From: Acidobacteriota bacterium
GTDB lineage: Bacteria > Acidobacteriota > Blastocatellia > Pyrinomonadales > Pyrinomonadaceae
Direction of reading: 5' to 3'
DNA: 64,000 nt
NCBI GenBank assembly: GCA_019242475.1
Contig: JAFAVK010000045.1
Coordinates: forward strand, 1-64,000
In this document: positions 19,420 through 29,175 of the stretch, in pieces
Layout: the number at the start of each line of letters is the position of its first letter
How positions within the stretch are numbered: position 1 is the stretch's first letter
Program-made: the position numbers and the translations under genes
The notes under the pieces: model-generated
Told to the model about the DNA's origin: nothing
Database searches by the model: none
What the model saw: only the letters and a program-made list of their open reading frames with translations

Positions 19420-20520
19420 TCAGACGTTGAAGCGGAAGTGGACAACGTCGCCCTCCTGCATGACGTACTCTTTGCCTTCGAGGCGGAGGAGCCCCTGCTC
19501 GCGGGCGGCGGCGTAGGAGCCCGCGCGGGTGAGGTCTTCGTAGGAGACGATCTCGGCGCGGATGAAGCCGCGCTCGATGTCGGAATGGATGGTGCCGGCG
19601 GCCTGCGGGGCGCGCGTGCCGCGCGGGACAGTCCAGGCGCGCACCTCCTTCTCGCCCGCCGTCAGGAAGGACATCAGGCCGAGCAGACGGTAGGCGCTCT
19701 GGATGAGACGGTCAACGCCGCTCGAATCCACGCCCAGCTCGGCGAGGTAGCTCTTGCGCTCTTCGGGCACGAGCGCGACCAACTCGGCTTCGAGCTGCGC
19801 GCAGATGGGGACGTACTCGGCTGACTCGGCCAAAGCAATTTCATGCACGGCCCGGACGTGCGGGTTTGACTCGGGGTCGGCGAGCGTCGCCTCGTCCACG
19901 TTGGCGGCGTAGATGGTCGGCTTCGAGGTGAGGAGGAAGAAGCCGCGCGCGACCGTTCGCTCGTCGTCGCCGAGGTCGGCCGTGCGCGCGGGCTTACCGT
20001 CGGAGAGGACGGCGAGCAGCTTGTCGGCGACTTCGATTTCCGTCTTAGCGGTCTTGTCGCCGCCCTTGGCCGACTTCTGCGCGCGCTCGCGGCGGCGCTC
20101 GACCGTCGAGAGGTCTGCGAGGGCCAGCTCGACCTGGATGGTGTCGATGTCGCGGCGCGGGTCTACGTCGCCTTCGACGTGGTGGACGTTCTCGTCCTCG
20201 AAGCAGCGGACGACGTGGACGACGGCGTCGGTCTCGCGGATGTTGGCGAGGAACTGGTTGCCCAGGCCCTCGCCCTTCGACGCGCCGCGGACGAGGCCGG
20301 CGATGTCCACGAACTCGACCGTGGCCGGGACGATGGTCGTCGTCTTGACGATCTTTGCCAGGGGTTCGAGGCGCGCGTCGGGGACGGGGACGACGCCGAC
20401 GTTGGGCTCGATGGTGGCGAAGGGGTAGTTGGCGGCGAGCGCCGACGACTGCGCGGTGAGCGCGTTGAAGAGTGTGGACTTGCCGACGTTCGGCAGCCCG
20501 ACGATGCCTGCACGGAGCAT
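19420..20520 (-). CDS. ychF: Redox-regulated ATPase YchF (Obg-related)
   Basis: YchF is a ribosome-associated P-loop protein that prefers ATP and is linked to oxidative stress. The start MLRAGIVGLPNVGKST at 20520 gives 366 residues, the family length; the frame stays open upstream but without homology. G1 GLPNVGKST, G3 DIAGLVRGASKGEGLGNQFL, a helical insertion, and a C-terminal TGS domain (AGTIHSDIERGFIRAEIVSY) are visible. AGGA precedes the ATG. It diverges from the membrane-protein gene at 20726. Confidence 0.96.
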   Translation of the reverse strand: MLRAGIVGLPNVGKSTLFNALTAQSSALAANYPFATIEPNVGVVPVPDARLEPLAKIVKTTTIVPATVEFVDIAGLVRGASKGEGLGNQFLANIRETDAVVHVVRCFEDENVHHVEGDVDPRRDIDTIQVELALADLSTVERRRERAQKSAKGGDKTAKTEIEVADKLLAVLSDGKPARTADLGDDERTVARGFFLLTSKPTIYAANVDEATLADPESNPHVRAVHEIALAESAEYVPICAQLEAELVALVPEERKSYLAELGVDSSGVDRLIQSAYRLLGLMSFLTAGEKEVRAWTVPRGTRAPQAAGTIHSDIERGFIRAEIVSYEDLTRAGSYAAAREQGLLRLEGKEYVMQEGDVVHFRFNV

Positions 20521-20654
20521 AGTTCGGATTCCTGTGTAAAGCTTTGGTCGAACATCTAAACATCTACGCGTTCTGGTTGTCCAGCAGAGGGGCTTAGTCC
20601 TCTCAACCTTGCAAGTGGTACAAGAGCCCGGGAACGAATAAACCCCGCCCGACT

Positions 20655-20685
20655 TTGCACGTGCCGGACGGTGTTCGCGTATAAT
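20655..20685 (+). promoter_or_regulatory. Possible promoter for the membrane glycosyltransferase pair
   Basis: A perfect -10 TATAAT (20680-20685) lies 40 bases before the start codon. The best -35 is TTGCAC (20655-20660) with a long 19-base spacer. Confidence 0.5.
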
Positions 20686-20725
20686 CGCGGCGTCTTTCCA
20701 GTTCAAGTCAAGTCCCCCGCGCCTT

Positions 20726-22888
20726 ATGCCTTTCGCACTCCTGCTGGCGCTCGCGGCGACCGCGGGCGCGACCGTGCTGACCTACTCCTACGACCGCGAC
20801 GCCAACGTCTGGTCGCGCCTGTGCGCGGGCGTGTGCCTGGGGTTCGCGGTGTTGGGGCTGGTCGGCTTTGTGTTCGCGTCGCTGCTCGGGATGGGGCCGG
20901 CGGCGCTCGCGCTGGCCGGCGTGGTCTGCGGCTCGCCGCTGCTTCTGTTGTTGCGTGGGGGTTGGCGCGGGCGCGTGGCCGCCGACTTGAAAGAGGGCTC
21001 GGGCGCGGTCGGTCGTGCGCTGGCGGGGAAGGGCGGGGCGGGCGTGCTCGTCTTTTACGCGGTGACGGCGCTGCTCTTCTGGTTCGTGTACGCGCACGCG
21101 ATGTACCAGACGCCGGAGGGCATCTTCACGGGCGTGGACACGAACATCGGCGACATGCCCTTCCACCTCGCCGTCGTGACGGGCTTCACGCAGGGCGAGA
21201 ACTTCCCGCCGCAGCACCCCGAGTTCGCGGGCGTGCGGCTGACCTACCCGTTCGTCGTGGACTTCGCGGCGGCGATGTTCGTGCGCGCGGGCGCGACGCT
21301 CGAAGGCGCGCTCTTCTGGCAGAACTTCGCGATGATCATGTCGCTCGTCGGGCTTTTGCACCGCTGGGCGCTGAAGCAGACGCGCGAGCGGCTGGCCGCG
21401 CTGCTGGTGCCGGCGCTCGTGCTCCTGAGCGGCGGCTTCGGCTGGCTGGTCTTCCTCAAGGAGGCGGCGTCGAGCGGGCAGGGCGTCTTCGCGACGCTCG
21501 GCAGCCTGGGGCACGACTACACGCGGGCCTACCCAGGCTTCGAGTGGGGCAACGCCGTCACCGCGCTCTTCGTCACGCAGCGCAGCATCCTGCTCGGCGT
21601 CGCCCTCGCGCTCGTCGTGTGGACGCTGTGGTGGCAGGCGAGTGAGAAGGCAGAAGGCGAAAGGCAAAAGGCAAAAGAGGGAAGTGATGAAGGCGCGGCG
21701 GCGATTGAAAGCCGTCGGGTCGGGAAGAAGAAGTTTAAGGGGAAGGGAAAGACGGCGCGCGTGGCATCAACAAAGGGTGCCGTTGAAGATGAAGATGCCG
21801 CCGGCGACAACACTTTCGCCTTTTGCCTTTCGCCTTTTGCCTTGCGGCAGATGATAGCGGCGGGCGTCGTGGCGGGGCTTCTGCCGCTGGTGCACGCGCA
21901 CAGCTTCGTCGTGATGATGTTGATGGGGGCGTGCATGGCGCTCGCGCAGGGCGCGGCGACGCTGTTGTTAGTGAGTCAGGGGGCTCAGGCCGAGGGCCCC
22001 GCGTGGGCGCGGGTGTGGGCGGTGTGGCGGCCGTGGGTCGTGTTCGCGGCGGCGGCCTCCGTGCTGGCGCTGCCGCAGATGTTCTTTGCCACGCGCGACT
22101 CGGCCGTCCGGGCCGGGCAGTTCTTCGGCTGGGAGTTCGGCTGGGCGCACGGCGAGACGAACGTCGTCTGGTTCTGGATCAAGAACACGGCGGTCTTCAT
22201 CCCTTTGCTCGTCGCGGCGCTCGCGTGGCGCGGGGCGGGCGTGAGCAGGCGGCTCCTCTTCTTCTACCTGCCGTTCGCGCTCTGCTTCGTCGTGCCGAAC
22301 GTCTACCGGATGGCGCCGTGGGTGTGGGACAACATCAAGATTCTGCTCTACTGGTGGATCGCCTCGGCGCCGCTGGTGGCGCTCGTGCTCGCGCGCCTGT
22401 GGCGGCGCAGAGGCGCGTGGCGCGCGGCGGCCGTCGGTTTACTCTTGATGCAGACGGCGGCGGGCGGGCTCGACGTGTGGCGCGCGGCCTCGGGCGCGGT
22501 CGAGCGGCGCTCGTTCGACCCGGACGGCCTGGCCTTCGCCGAGGTCATCAAGCAACAGACCGCCCCGCGCTCTTTGATTCTCCACGCGCCGACTTATAAT
22601 GACCCGGTCTACCTGACGGGCCGCAGAACCTTCCTCGGATACACGGGCCACGTCTGGTCGCACGGCATCGACTACGGGCCGCGCGAGGCCGACCTGAAAC
22701 GTATCTACACGGGCGCGGCCGACGCGGACGCGCTCATCCAACGTGACGGCATCGAGTACGTCGTCGTCGGCCCGCTTGAGCGCGAGGAGCTGCGCAAGTA
22801 CGGCCTCAGCGTCAACGAGTCCTTCTTCGCGAGATACAGGAAGGTTGGGGAAGCAGGTGCCTACCGCCTCTACAAAACGAAACCGTAA
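20726..22888 (+). CDS. Polytopic membrane protein, GT-C glycosyltransferase-like, with hairpin insertion
   Basis: The 720-residue product has about a dozen hydrophobic segments, a large first external loop with acidic and aromatic residues (GVDTNIGDMPFHLAVVTGF), and a C-terminal soluble part. The layout resembles GT-C glycosyltransferases using lipid-linked sugars, but no signature is decisive. Residues about 307-373 form a charged Lys/Glu/Arg-rich loop encoded by hairpin 6 and the sequence between its arms, in frame. It overlaps the next gene by 32 bases, so the two are coupled. The next gene resembles Agl23, supporting a joint role in envelope glycan or glycolipid synthesis. Confidence 0.72.
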   Translation: MPFALLLALAATAGATVLTYSYDRDANVWSRLCAGVCLGFAVLGLVGFVFASLLGMGPAALALAGVVCGSPLLLLLRGGWRGRVAADLKEGSGAVGRALAGKGGAGVLVFYAVTALLFWFVYAHAMYQTPEGIFTGVDTNIGDMPFHLAVVTGFTQGENFPPQHPEFAGVRLTYPFVVDFAAAMFVRAGATLEGALFWQNFAMIMSLVGLLHRWALKQTRERLAALLVPALVLLSGGFGWLVFLKEAASSGQGVFATLGSLGHDYTRAYPGFEWGNAVTALFVTQRSILLGVALALVVWTLWWQASEKAEGERQKAKEGSDEGAAAIESRRVGKKKFKGKGKTARVASTKGAVEDEDAAGDNTFAFCLSPFALRQMIAAGVVAGLLPLVHAHSFVVMMLMGACMALAQGAATLLLVSQGAQAEGPAWARVWAVWRPWVVFAAAASVLALPQMFFATRDSAVRAGQFFGWEFGWAHGETNVVWFWIKNTAVFIPLLVAALAWRGAGVSRRLLFFYLPFALCFVVPNVYRMAPWVWDNIKILLYWWIASAPLVALVLARLWRRRGAWRAAAVGLLLMQTAAGGLDVWRAASGAVERRSFDPDGLAFAEVIKQQTAPRSLILHAPTYNDPVYLTGRRTFLGYTGHVWSHGIDYGPREADLKRIYTGAADADALIQRDGIEYVVVGPLEREELRKYGLSVNESFFARYRKVGEAGAYRLYKTKP
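21646..21845. repeat. Heptamer-armed hairpin 6 inside a coding sequence (AAAAGGC type)
   Basis: The left arm (21646-21677) is AAGGCAGAAGGCGAAAGGCA-like heptamers. The right arm (21812-21845) is GCCTTTCGCCTTTTGCC-like and complementary. They are 134 bases apart and both in frame, giving GERQKAK and AFCLSPFAL peptides. The reading frame crosses the whole element, so it is tolerated as a loop. Same unit class as hairpin 9 and the solo arm at 47711. Confidence 0.88.
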
Positions 22889-24563
22889 GAAGGGCCGCGA
22901 CGAATGGGGCGCGACCTCCTCTGCGCAGAAGCGCCGGGCGTCGGAAGAGACCGGGCGCCGCGGGCCGGCGCCGCCCGAGCCCGCGTCGGCCTTCGACATC
23001 CCCGAGCGCGCGTGGCTCTACGCGGCCGCCGCGATCCTGCTCGTGGCGCTCGTGCTCAGGGTCTACGCGCTCGACCTGAAGCCCTTGCACCACGACGAGG
23101 GCGTCAACGGCTTCTTCCTGACGAACCTCCTGCGGCAGGGGCACTACGCCTACGACCCGGAGAACTACCACGGCCCGACGCTCTACTACCTGACGCTCCC
23201 CTTCGTCGCGCTCACGGGGCTGCACACCGTCGTCATCCGGCTCGTCCCCTCGCTCTTCGGCGTCGGGGTCGTGTGGCTCGTGCTCGCGCTGCGCCGCTAC
23301 GTGGGGGCGGTCGCGGCGCTCGTCGCGGCGCTGCTCGTGGCGGTCTCGCCCGCCTGCGTCTTCTACTCGCGCTACTTCATCCACGAGACGCCCTTCGTCT
23401 TCTTCACGCTGGGGCTCGTCGTCTGCGCGCTGCGCTTCCGCGAGACGGGAGCGCCGTCCGACCTGCTGTTGGCGTCGGCCTCGGCCGCGCTGATGTTCGC
23501 GACGAAGGAGACGGCCTTCATCTCGGCGGGCACGCTCGGGCTGGCGTGGCTGACGGCCGTGCTGTGGGAGCGCATCCACGGCGGCGGCGGACGAAACAGG
23601 TACGCGAGCGCGGCCGTCGAGCCGGAAGGCGGCTTCGCGAGTCTGTGGGGCGACAGGGGCGTGGGCGGTTTCGGCGGCCTGATCGCGGGCAGGGCGATGC
23701 CTACCGCCCTCGCCCTCGCCGTCGTGCTCTTCGCGTTCATCTGGGTCGCCTTCTACTCCTCGTTCTTCACGCACTGGCAGGGCGTCGCGGATTCGTTTAA
23801 AGCCTTCGCCGTCTGGCGGAAGACGGGCATGAGCGAGTTCCACGCCAAGCCCTGGTACACGTACGTCGAGTGGCTCGTGCAGGAGGACGCGGCCGTCCTC
23901 GTCCTCGGCACGTTCGGCGCGCTGGTGGCGCTCTTCGAGCGGAGGCTCAACCGCTTCGCCGTCTTCTTCGCGGCGTGGGGCTTCGGGCTGCTCGTCGCCT
24001 ATTCGGTCATCAGCTACAAGACGCCGTGGCTCGTCCTGAGCTTCCTCGTGCCGCTGGCCGTCGCCGCGGGCTATCTCGTGCAGGCGTTCGGCGCGTCCGT
24101 GTCGCGCGTGCCGGCGAAGAGCTTGCGCGCGGCGGCGGTGCTGGCGGCGACCGCCGCCTCCTTCGGCCTCTACCACACGTACGTCATCAACTTCGTCGAG
24201 TACGACGACGACCGCCACCCTTACGTCTACTCGCAGACGCGGCGCGAGTTCCAAGACCTCGTCCGCGAGATCGAGCGCGCGGGCGCGCGCGCCGGCACGA
24301 AGCAGCCCGGCGTCGCCACGGCCTCGCCCGAATACTGGCCCTCGCCCTGGTACTTCCGCGACAACCCGAACGCGGGCTACGAGGGGCAGCTCGCCTCTTA
24401 CTACGACCCGCAGAAGACGCTCGCCATCATCGGCCGCGAAGACCAACTGCCGCAGCTCGAGCGCGTGGCCGGCGGCACCTACACGCGCGTCGGCGGCATC
24501 TACCCGCTGCGCCCCGGCGTCAACCTCGTCCTCTTCGTGCGCCGCGACCTCGCGTCCAAGTGA
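22857..24563 (+). CDS. Membrane protein of the Agl23-like family (TIGR03663 type)
   Basis: Known members are called flippase activity-associated proteins and resemble GT39-type mannosyltransferases. The 568-residue product has a basic cytosolic start, about ten transmembrane helices, and the first-loop signature LHHDEGVNGFFLTNLLRQGH followed by YDPENYHGPTLYYL. The acidic pair DE is the likely catalytic or metal site. A C-terminal soluble region has ASPEYWPSPWYFRDNP. The start is GTG at 22857, the only in-frame start after the homology begins, overlapping the upstream gene. The enzyme's sugar substrate is unknown. Confidence 0.8.
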   Translation: MPTASTKRNRKKGRDEWGATSSAQKRRASEETGRRGPAPPEPASAFDIPERAWLYAAAAILLVALVLRVYALDLKPLHHDEGVNGFFLTNLLRQGHYAYDPENYHGPTLYYLTLPFVALTGLHTVVIRLVPSLFGVGVVWLVLALRRYVGAVAALVAALLVAVSPACVFYSRYFIHETPFVFFTLGLVVCALRFRETGAPSDLLLASASAALMFATKETAFISAGTLGLAWLTAVLWERIHGGGGRNRYASAAVEPEGGFASLWGDRGVGGFGGLIAGRAMPTALALAVVLFAFIWVAFYSSFFTHWQGVADSFKAFAVWRKTGMSEFHAKPWYTYVEWLVQEDAAVLVLGTFGALVALFERRLNRFAVFFAAWGFGLLVAYSVISYKTPWLVLSFLVPLAVAAGYLVQAFGASVSRVPAKSLRAAAVLAATAASFGLYHTYVINFVEYDDDRHPYVYSQTRREFQDLVREIERAGARAGTKQPGVATASPEYWPSPWYFRDNPNAGYEGQLASYYDPQKTLAIIGREDQLPQLERVAGGTYTRVGGIYPLRPGVNLVLFVRRDLASK

Positions 24564-24564
24564 T

Positions 24565-24648
24565 GACGGGGAGATGGGGAGACGGGGAGACGGGGTGTTG
24601 AACGATCTTCTCCCCGTCTCCCCGTCTCCCCATCTCCCCGTCTTTTTT
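24565..24648. repeat. Octamer-armed hairpin 7 acting as terminator (GACGGGGA type)
   Basis: The left arm (24565-24595) is GACGGGGA/GATGGGGA octamers. The right arm (24612-24642) is its exact 31-base reverse complement, with a 16-base loop. A T-run (24643-24648) follows, so this member can work as a rho-independent terminator for the Agl23-like operon. It begins directly at the stop codon. Confidence 0.93.
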
Positions 24649-24854
24649 CAGGTGCGCTACGCCCCGCCGCTGTGGTATAAAACTCTCCGCATCCCCTAAA
24701 AACCCGACAGTCCGAAAGAGCACGTACCCCCGTCGCGCAGTCGCCTGGGGCGCAGCCCATCTTGCCCGGCTGCCCCGAGGCACCGCGCCCGGCCACACTT
24801 GCCCACGGCCGCGGCGCGCTCCCGTCTGAGATAAAACTAAGGAGCGTTATTGCT

Positions 24855-27800
24855 ATGAGACTAAGAGGCGAAGAGTCCTCAGGGACTCTGCAAGGCAGGC
24901 CCCACCGCTTGCTCGGCGGGGTGAAGAAGTTAAGCTTCGGGCTCACGAGGCGCGCCTCGGCGCGCCTCGTGTTACTAGCGGCATTCGTAGCCGCCGCGGT
25001 CGCGGCGCTGCTCTTCCTCTCCCCGGGGACGCGCACCGTCCGCGTGGCGAAGGCGGCCAACCCCACGTCGGGGACGGTCGGGCCGACCGGCCCGGTCTTG
25101 CCGGCCAACGGCAAGTGGACGGGCAACGCCGCCGGCGGCGCCACCGCCTCCACCGACCCGCTCGACGGCGAGAACGGCTGCGTCGAAGGGACGAGCTGCG
25201 ACACGTTCACGCTCACCGTCCTGCCCGGCGTCTACACCGGCAAGGTCATCCACGTTGACCTCTCCTGGACTTCGCCCTCGAACGACTACGACCTCGCCAT
25301 CTACAAGGGCGGGACGTGCCCGGCGACGGGGAAGTGCACGGGCACGATGGTCTCCAGCTCCGGCAACGGCGCGACCAACGCCGTCCTGACCGAGGAGCAC
25401 GCGCAGATCGACCCGACCGCGAGCGGCGTCGGCGACTACAAGGTGCGCGTCATCTACTACAACGCCCCGCCGGGCACCTCGACGGCCGACCCGCCGCAGG
25501 GCACCTTCAGCGTCGCCAGCGTCGCCACCGCGCGCACGGCCAACTACGTCTCGGGCGGCATCACCTTCAGCCCGAGCGTCGCCGTCAAGGCGCCGGTCGC
25601 CGAGGCCGACGGCGAGCCTTCGAGCCGCACCGACGTGCAGGGGAACTTCTACGCCGCCGGCATCCGCGGCTTCCCCGCCGGCGTTGACCTCTGGTACAAC
25701 GACCTGCGGCCCGTCGTCGGCAACGCGGCCAACCCGAATTTCGACGGCTACCTGCGTAACTGGGTCTACCGCGGCCAGCCCGACGCCTTCAGCCCGACCA
25801 ACCAGACCGACCTCGGCGGCGACGGCGGCGGCGACGTTGACCTCGCCGTCGGGCGCCCCGACCCGACCACCGGCAACATCACAGACCCGCCGACGCTCGC
25901 CGGTTCGAGCCTCATCGCGGCCAACATCTCGACGCAGAAGTCCACCGACCGCGGGCAGACGTTCTCCAAGAACAACCTCGGCAACGCCTCGGGCGGCATC
26001 CCGGCCGACGACCGCCAGTGGGAGGAGTTCCTCGGCAACAACACCGTCTACATCTTCTACCGCACGCTCGCGCCGGCCGTCTCGCAGATACAGCGCTCGG
26101 ACGACGGCGGCCTGACCTTCGGCCCGGCGACGACCGCGGGCTCCATCGGGCAGGCCGGCTACATCGACGTGAACCAGAAGACCGGCACCGTCTACATCAG
26201 CGGCAGCTCGGGCCAGGTCTGCCACGGCGACCCGCCCGTGCCCGGCCTCGCGCCCGTCGCCTACACCTGCGTGCAGGCGGCCTCCGACCCGAACGGCGTC
26301 GCCCACCTCTTCTTCGTCGTCAAGGTGGCCGAGGACGGCACGCCCAACGGCACCGTCTACGCCGCCTACTCGAACGACCACGACATCTACCTCGTGCACT
26401 CGACCGACAAGGGCGTGACGTGGAGCGCGCCGGTGCGCGTCTCGAACGGCGCGGAGACGAAGACCAGCGTCTTCCCGTGGATCGAGACCGGCCCGACCGA
26501 GGGCTCGGTCGGCGTCGTCTGGTACGGCACGACCGCCGCACAGAACGACGACACCGCCAACTGGAACGTCTTCTACGCCCAGTCCTTCAACGCCAACGCC
26601 GACACGCCGACCTTCCGCCAGGCGAAGATCAGCGACCACTTCATCCACGGCGCCAACATCAGCGAGGGCGGCACGCTCGGCAACGCCAACCGCAACCTGC
26701 TCGACTACTTCCAGGTCTCGTTCGACCCGACCGGCGCGGCCGTCGTCGCCTACACCGACGACCACAACGACTTCGACGGCCACACCTACATCTCGCGCCA
26801 GATTTCCGGGCCGCGCATCATCGGCGAGGGCAAGACCAACGTGCCCAACCCCGGCCCGACGCCCGCCGCGCAGCCGGGGCCGTACCCGCTCGCCTCGGAC
26901 GTGACCGGCCAGGCGGGCGCGCAGGTGACCGACTTCCGCGACGACGTGGCCGACGCGCTGCTCGTCCGCACGAACACCGACGACCCGCTCGACATCGTCT
27001 CGATTAAATATTCCTGCGAGACGGACGCGGGCGGCGCCCCGTTCATCGTCGCGACGATGAAGGTCTCGAACCTCGCGGTCGTGCCGCCGGCCTCGAACTG
27101 GCGGATGAACTTCACGGCCAACGCGCCCGGCGCGGGCCTGAGTCCGACCGGCGACTACAGCTTCGCCGTCTCCGACCGCGGCGACCAGTTCTACTTCCGC
27201 GCGAACACCGACTCCAACCCCTCGGGCGATTTCACCTGGGGCACCGCCGTCCGCAACTCCGACGGCTCTCTGACCTACACGCAGCGCGGCACGGCCGACT
27301 GCGGCGCGTTCGACACGGCCGCGGGCACCATCACCATCAAGGTGGCCCTGAGCCAGCTCAACGCCTTCGCGTCGAAGGGCGCCATCGGGGCCGGCTCGGT
27401 GCTGGCGGGCCTGCGCGGCCAGGCTTTCACGAGTAACGTCAACGGCAAGCGCGACAGCACGCGCGGCGGGACGGAGTTCACCTTCGGCTCCTGCGCCTCC
27501 GGCAGCGGGTGCGCGGCGGTGCCCACGCCGACCCCGACGCCCTCTCCGACGCCGACGCCTTCGGCGACGCCGACGCCTTCGGCGACCCCGACCCCGAGCG
27601 CGACGCCGACTCCTTCGGCGACACCGACGCCCTCGGCGACGCCCACGCCCAACCCGACCCCGACGCCGCTGCCGATCTTCCAGTTCAGCTCGGCCACCTA
27701 CCCCGCCCAGGAGGACTGCGTCGCGGTCAACGTGACCGTCCTGCGCGCGGGCGACACGGGCCAGCGCTCTTCGGTGGACATCGGCAGCAACAACGGCTCC

Positions 27801-28946
27801 GCCACGCAGCGGGGCGACTACACCTACGTCGTCGGCCGCCTCGTCTTTGAGCCGGGCGAGACGCAGAAGGTCTTCCAGGTGCTCATCAACGAGGACTCCT
27901 ACAACGAGGGGATCGAGAACGCGACGCTCGTCCTCCAGAACCCGCAGAACGGGACGCTCGGCACGCCCAACAACGCGCAGCTCCGAATCCTGGACGACAC
28001 GCCGGAGACGGCGGGGAACCCGATTGACGACTCGCGCATCTTCGTCTGCACGCACTACCACGACTTCCTCTACCGGCAGAGTGACCAGTCGGGCGAGGAC
28101 TTCTGGACGCAGAACATCGAGAACTGCGGCAACAACGCGCAGTGCCGCGTCGAGCACCGGCAGGACGTTTCGACCGCGTTCTTCTTATCCATCGAGTTCC
28201 AGCAGACCGGCTACTTCGTCATCCGCGCGCACAAGGCGGCGTTCGGCAACGCGAAGAGCACGCCGCGCTACACCGTCTTCCTGCGCGACCAGCGCCAGAT
28301 CAGCAACGGCGTCATCGTCGGGCAGACCGGCTTCCAGCAGCAGCTCGACGCCAACAAGCAGGCGTACGTCGAGGAGTTCGTCACGCGCGCCGAGTTCGTC
28401 GCGCAGTTCCCGCAGGGGATGGCGGCGGCCGCGTACGTGGACAAGCTCTTCTCGAACGCGGGCGCGACGCCCTCCACGGCCGAGCGCAACGCGGCCATCT
28501 CGGCTTACGGCTCCGGCGACGCGGCCGGCCGCGCGGCGGCCTTGAAGTCGGTGTCCGACAGCGACTCGGTCTTTACGGTGCTCTACAACCCGTCGTTCGT
28601 GCTGATGCAGTACTACGGCTACCTGCGTCGGAACCCGGACGACGCGCCGGACAACAACTTCTCGGGCTACGACTTCTGGCTGAACAAGATGAATAGTTTC
28701 AGCCAGCCGGGCGAGAACGTCCGCGACGAGACGGTGGCGCTCGCACGCGTCCGCCGCGCCGAGATGGTCAGGGCCTTCATCGAGTCGCTCGAATACCGCG
28801 GGCGGTTCGCGGGCTCGACCGACCAGGGCAACCAGCAGGGGCCGGTGCAGCAGGGGCGCTTCGGCGGCTACTGGGCGCGGGAGTTGGCGCGCGCCGCGCC
28901 CGTGCTCTACGACCCGCAGATGTTGAGACTCATGCTGTCCGAATAG
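24855..28946 (+). CDS. Large exported protein with Asp-box repeats, Calx-beta and DUF4214 domains
   Basis: The 1363-residue product has a long signal or anchor region ([20 protein letters not shown]). A pre-peptidase-like beta domain follows (about 80-205, [19 protein letters not shown]). Next is a sialidase-like region with Asp-box motifs ([36 protein letters not shown]). A Pro-Thr-Ser linker lies at about 889-940, a Calx-beta domain at about 942-1049, and a DUF4214 region at the C-terminus. The ATG at 24855 has AAGGAGCG upstream; an earlier in-frame ATG has none. The protein is probably secreted or surface-attached; sialidase activity is not shown because catalytic residues cannot be located. 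Confidence 0.82.
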   Translation: MRLRGEESSGTLQGRPHRLLGGVKKLSFGLTRRASARLVLLAAFVAAAVAALLFLSPGTRTVRVAKAANPTSGTVGPTGPVLPANGKWTGNAAGGATASTDPLDGENGCVEGTSCDTFTLTVLPGVYTGKVIHVDLSWTSPSNDYDLAIYKGGTCPATGKCTGTMVSSSGNGATNAVLTEEHAQIDPTASGVGDYKVRVIYYNAPPGTSTADPPQGTFSVASVATARTANYVSGGITFSPSVAVKAPVAEADGEPSSRTDVQGNFYAAGIRGFPAGVDLWYNDLRPVVGNAANPNFDGYLRNWVYRGQPDAFSPTNQTDLGGDGGGDVDLAVGRPDPTTGNITDPPTLAGSSLIAANISTQKSTDRGQTFSKNNLGNASGGIPADDRQWEEFLGNNTVYIFYRTLAPAVSQIQRSDDGGLTFGPATTAGSIGQAGYIDVNQKTGTVYISGSSGQVCHGDPPVPGLAPVAYTCVQAASDPNGVAHLFFVVKVAEDGTPNGTVYAAYSNDHDIYLVHSTDKGVTWSAPVRVSNGAETKTSVFPWIETGPTEGSVGVVWYGTTAAQNDDTANWNVFYAQSFNANADTPTFRQAKISDHFIHGANISEGGTLGNANRNLLDYFQVSFDPTGAAVVAYTDDHNDFDGHTYISRQISGPRIIGEGKTNVPNPGPTPAAQPGPYPLASDVTGQAGAQVTDFRDDVADALLVRTNTDDPLDIVSIKYSCETDAGGAPFIVATMKVSNLAVVPPASNWRMNFTANAPGAGLSPTGDYSFAVSDRGDQFYFRANTDSNPSGDFTWGTAVRNSDGSLTYTQRGTADCGAFDTAAGTITIKVALSQLNAFASKGAIGAGSVLAGLRGQAFTSNVNGKRDSTRGGTEFTFGSCASGSGCAAVPTPTPTPSPTPTPSATPTPSATPTPSATPTPSATPTPSATPTPNPTPTPLPIFQFSSATYPAQEDCVAVNVTVLRAGDTGQRSSVDIGSNNGSATQRGDYTYVVGRLVFEPGETQKVFQVLINEDSYNEGIENATLVLQNPQNGTLGTPNNAQLRILDDTPETAGNPIDDSRIFVCTHYHDFLYRQSDQSGEDFWTQNIENCGNNAQCRVEHRQDVSTAFFLSIEFQQTGYFVIRAHKAAFGNAKSTPRYTVFLRDQRQISNGVIVGQTGFQQQLDANKQAYVEEFVTRAEFVAQFPQGMAAAAYVDKLFSNAGATPSTAERNAAISAYGSGDAAGRAAALKSVSDSDSVFTVLYNPSFVLMQYYGYLRRNPDDAPDNNFSGYDFWLNKMNSFSQPGENVRDETVALARVRRAEMVRAFIESLEYRGRFAGSTDQGNQQGPVQQGRFGGYWARELARAAPVLYDPQMLRLMLSE
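27521..27675 (+). repeat. In-frame 18-bp repeat encoding a PTPSAT linker
   Basis: Repeats of ACGCCGACGCCTTCGGCG and variants encode (P-T-P-S-A-T)n. It links the Asp-box region to the Calx-beta domain and is a flexible spacer. Confidence 0.9.
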
Positions 28947-28965
28947 GCCGACTCTCAATCTCTTC

Positions 28966-29014
28966 CCGGCGCGGCGCGGGCGGTCAAACACCGTCGGCGC
29001 CGCGCCGGCTTTTT
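28966..29014 (+). terminator. Rho-independent terminator
   Basis: CCGGCGCGGCGC (28966-28977) pairs exactly with GCGCCGCGCCGG (28997-29008), then CTTTTT. It ends the 24855-28946 gene. Confidence 0.92.
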
Positions 29015-29077
29015 GCGGCGTGTGGGCTAACCCGCTTTCCCGCCAACGAGTAACGGCGCGCCGGTTAATGTTTCGGT

Positions 29078-29106
29078 TTGACAACGTTCGCAGGTCAACA
29101 TATAGT
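29078..29106 (+). promoter_or_regulatory. Sigma70-type promoter for smc
   Basis: A perfect -35 TTGACA (29078-29083) and -10 TATAGT (29101-29106) are separated by 17 bases, 70 bases before the smc start. Confidence 0.85.
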
Positions 29107-29175
29107 GTGCCTCTCCCGCACAGGCTCTAGGGACTGTGTGTCCCGGGGCATCCAGTTAAGGCCAAAACGCGCAGC

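Noticed and set aside
24975-28157. A 1060-residue open frame on the minus strand opposite the large exported protein
   Set aside because: High GC leaves antisense frames open. Its composition (Arg/Val/Asp/Ala runs) has no motif, while the plus strand has signal peptide, linker and known domains.
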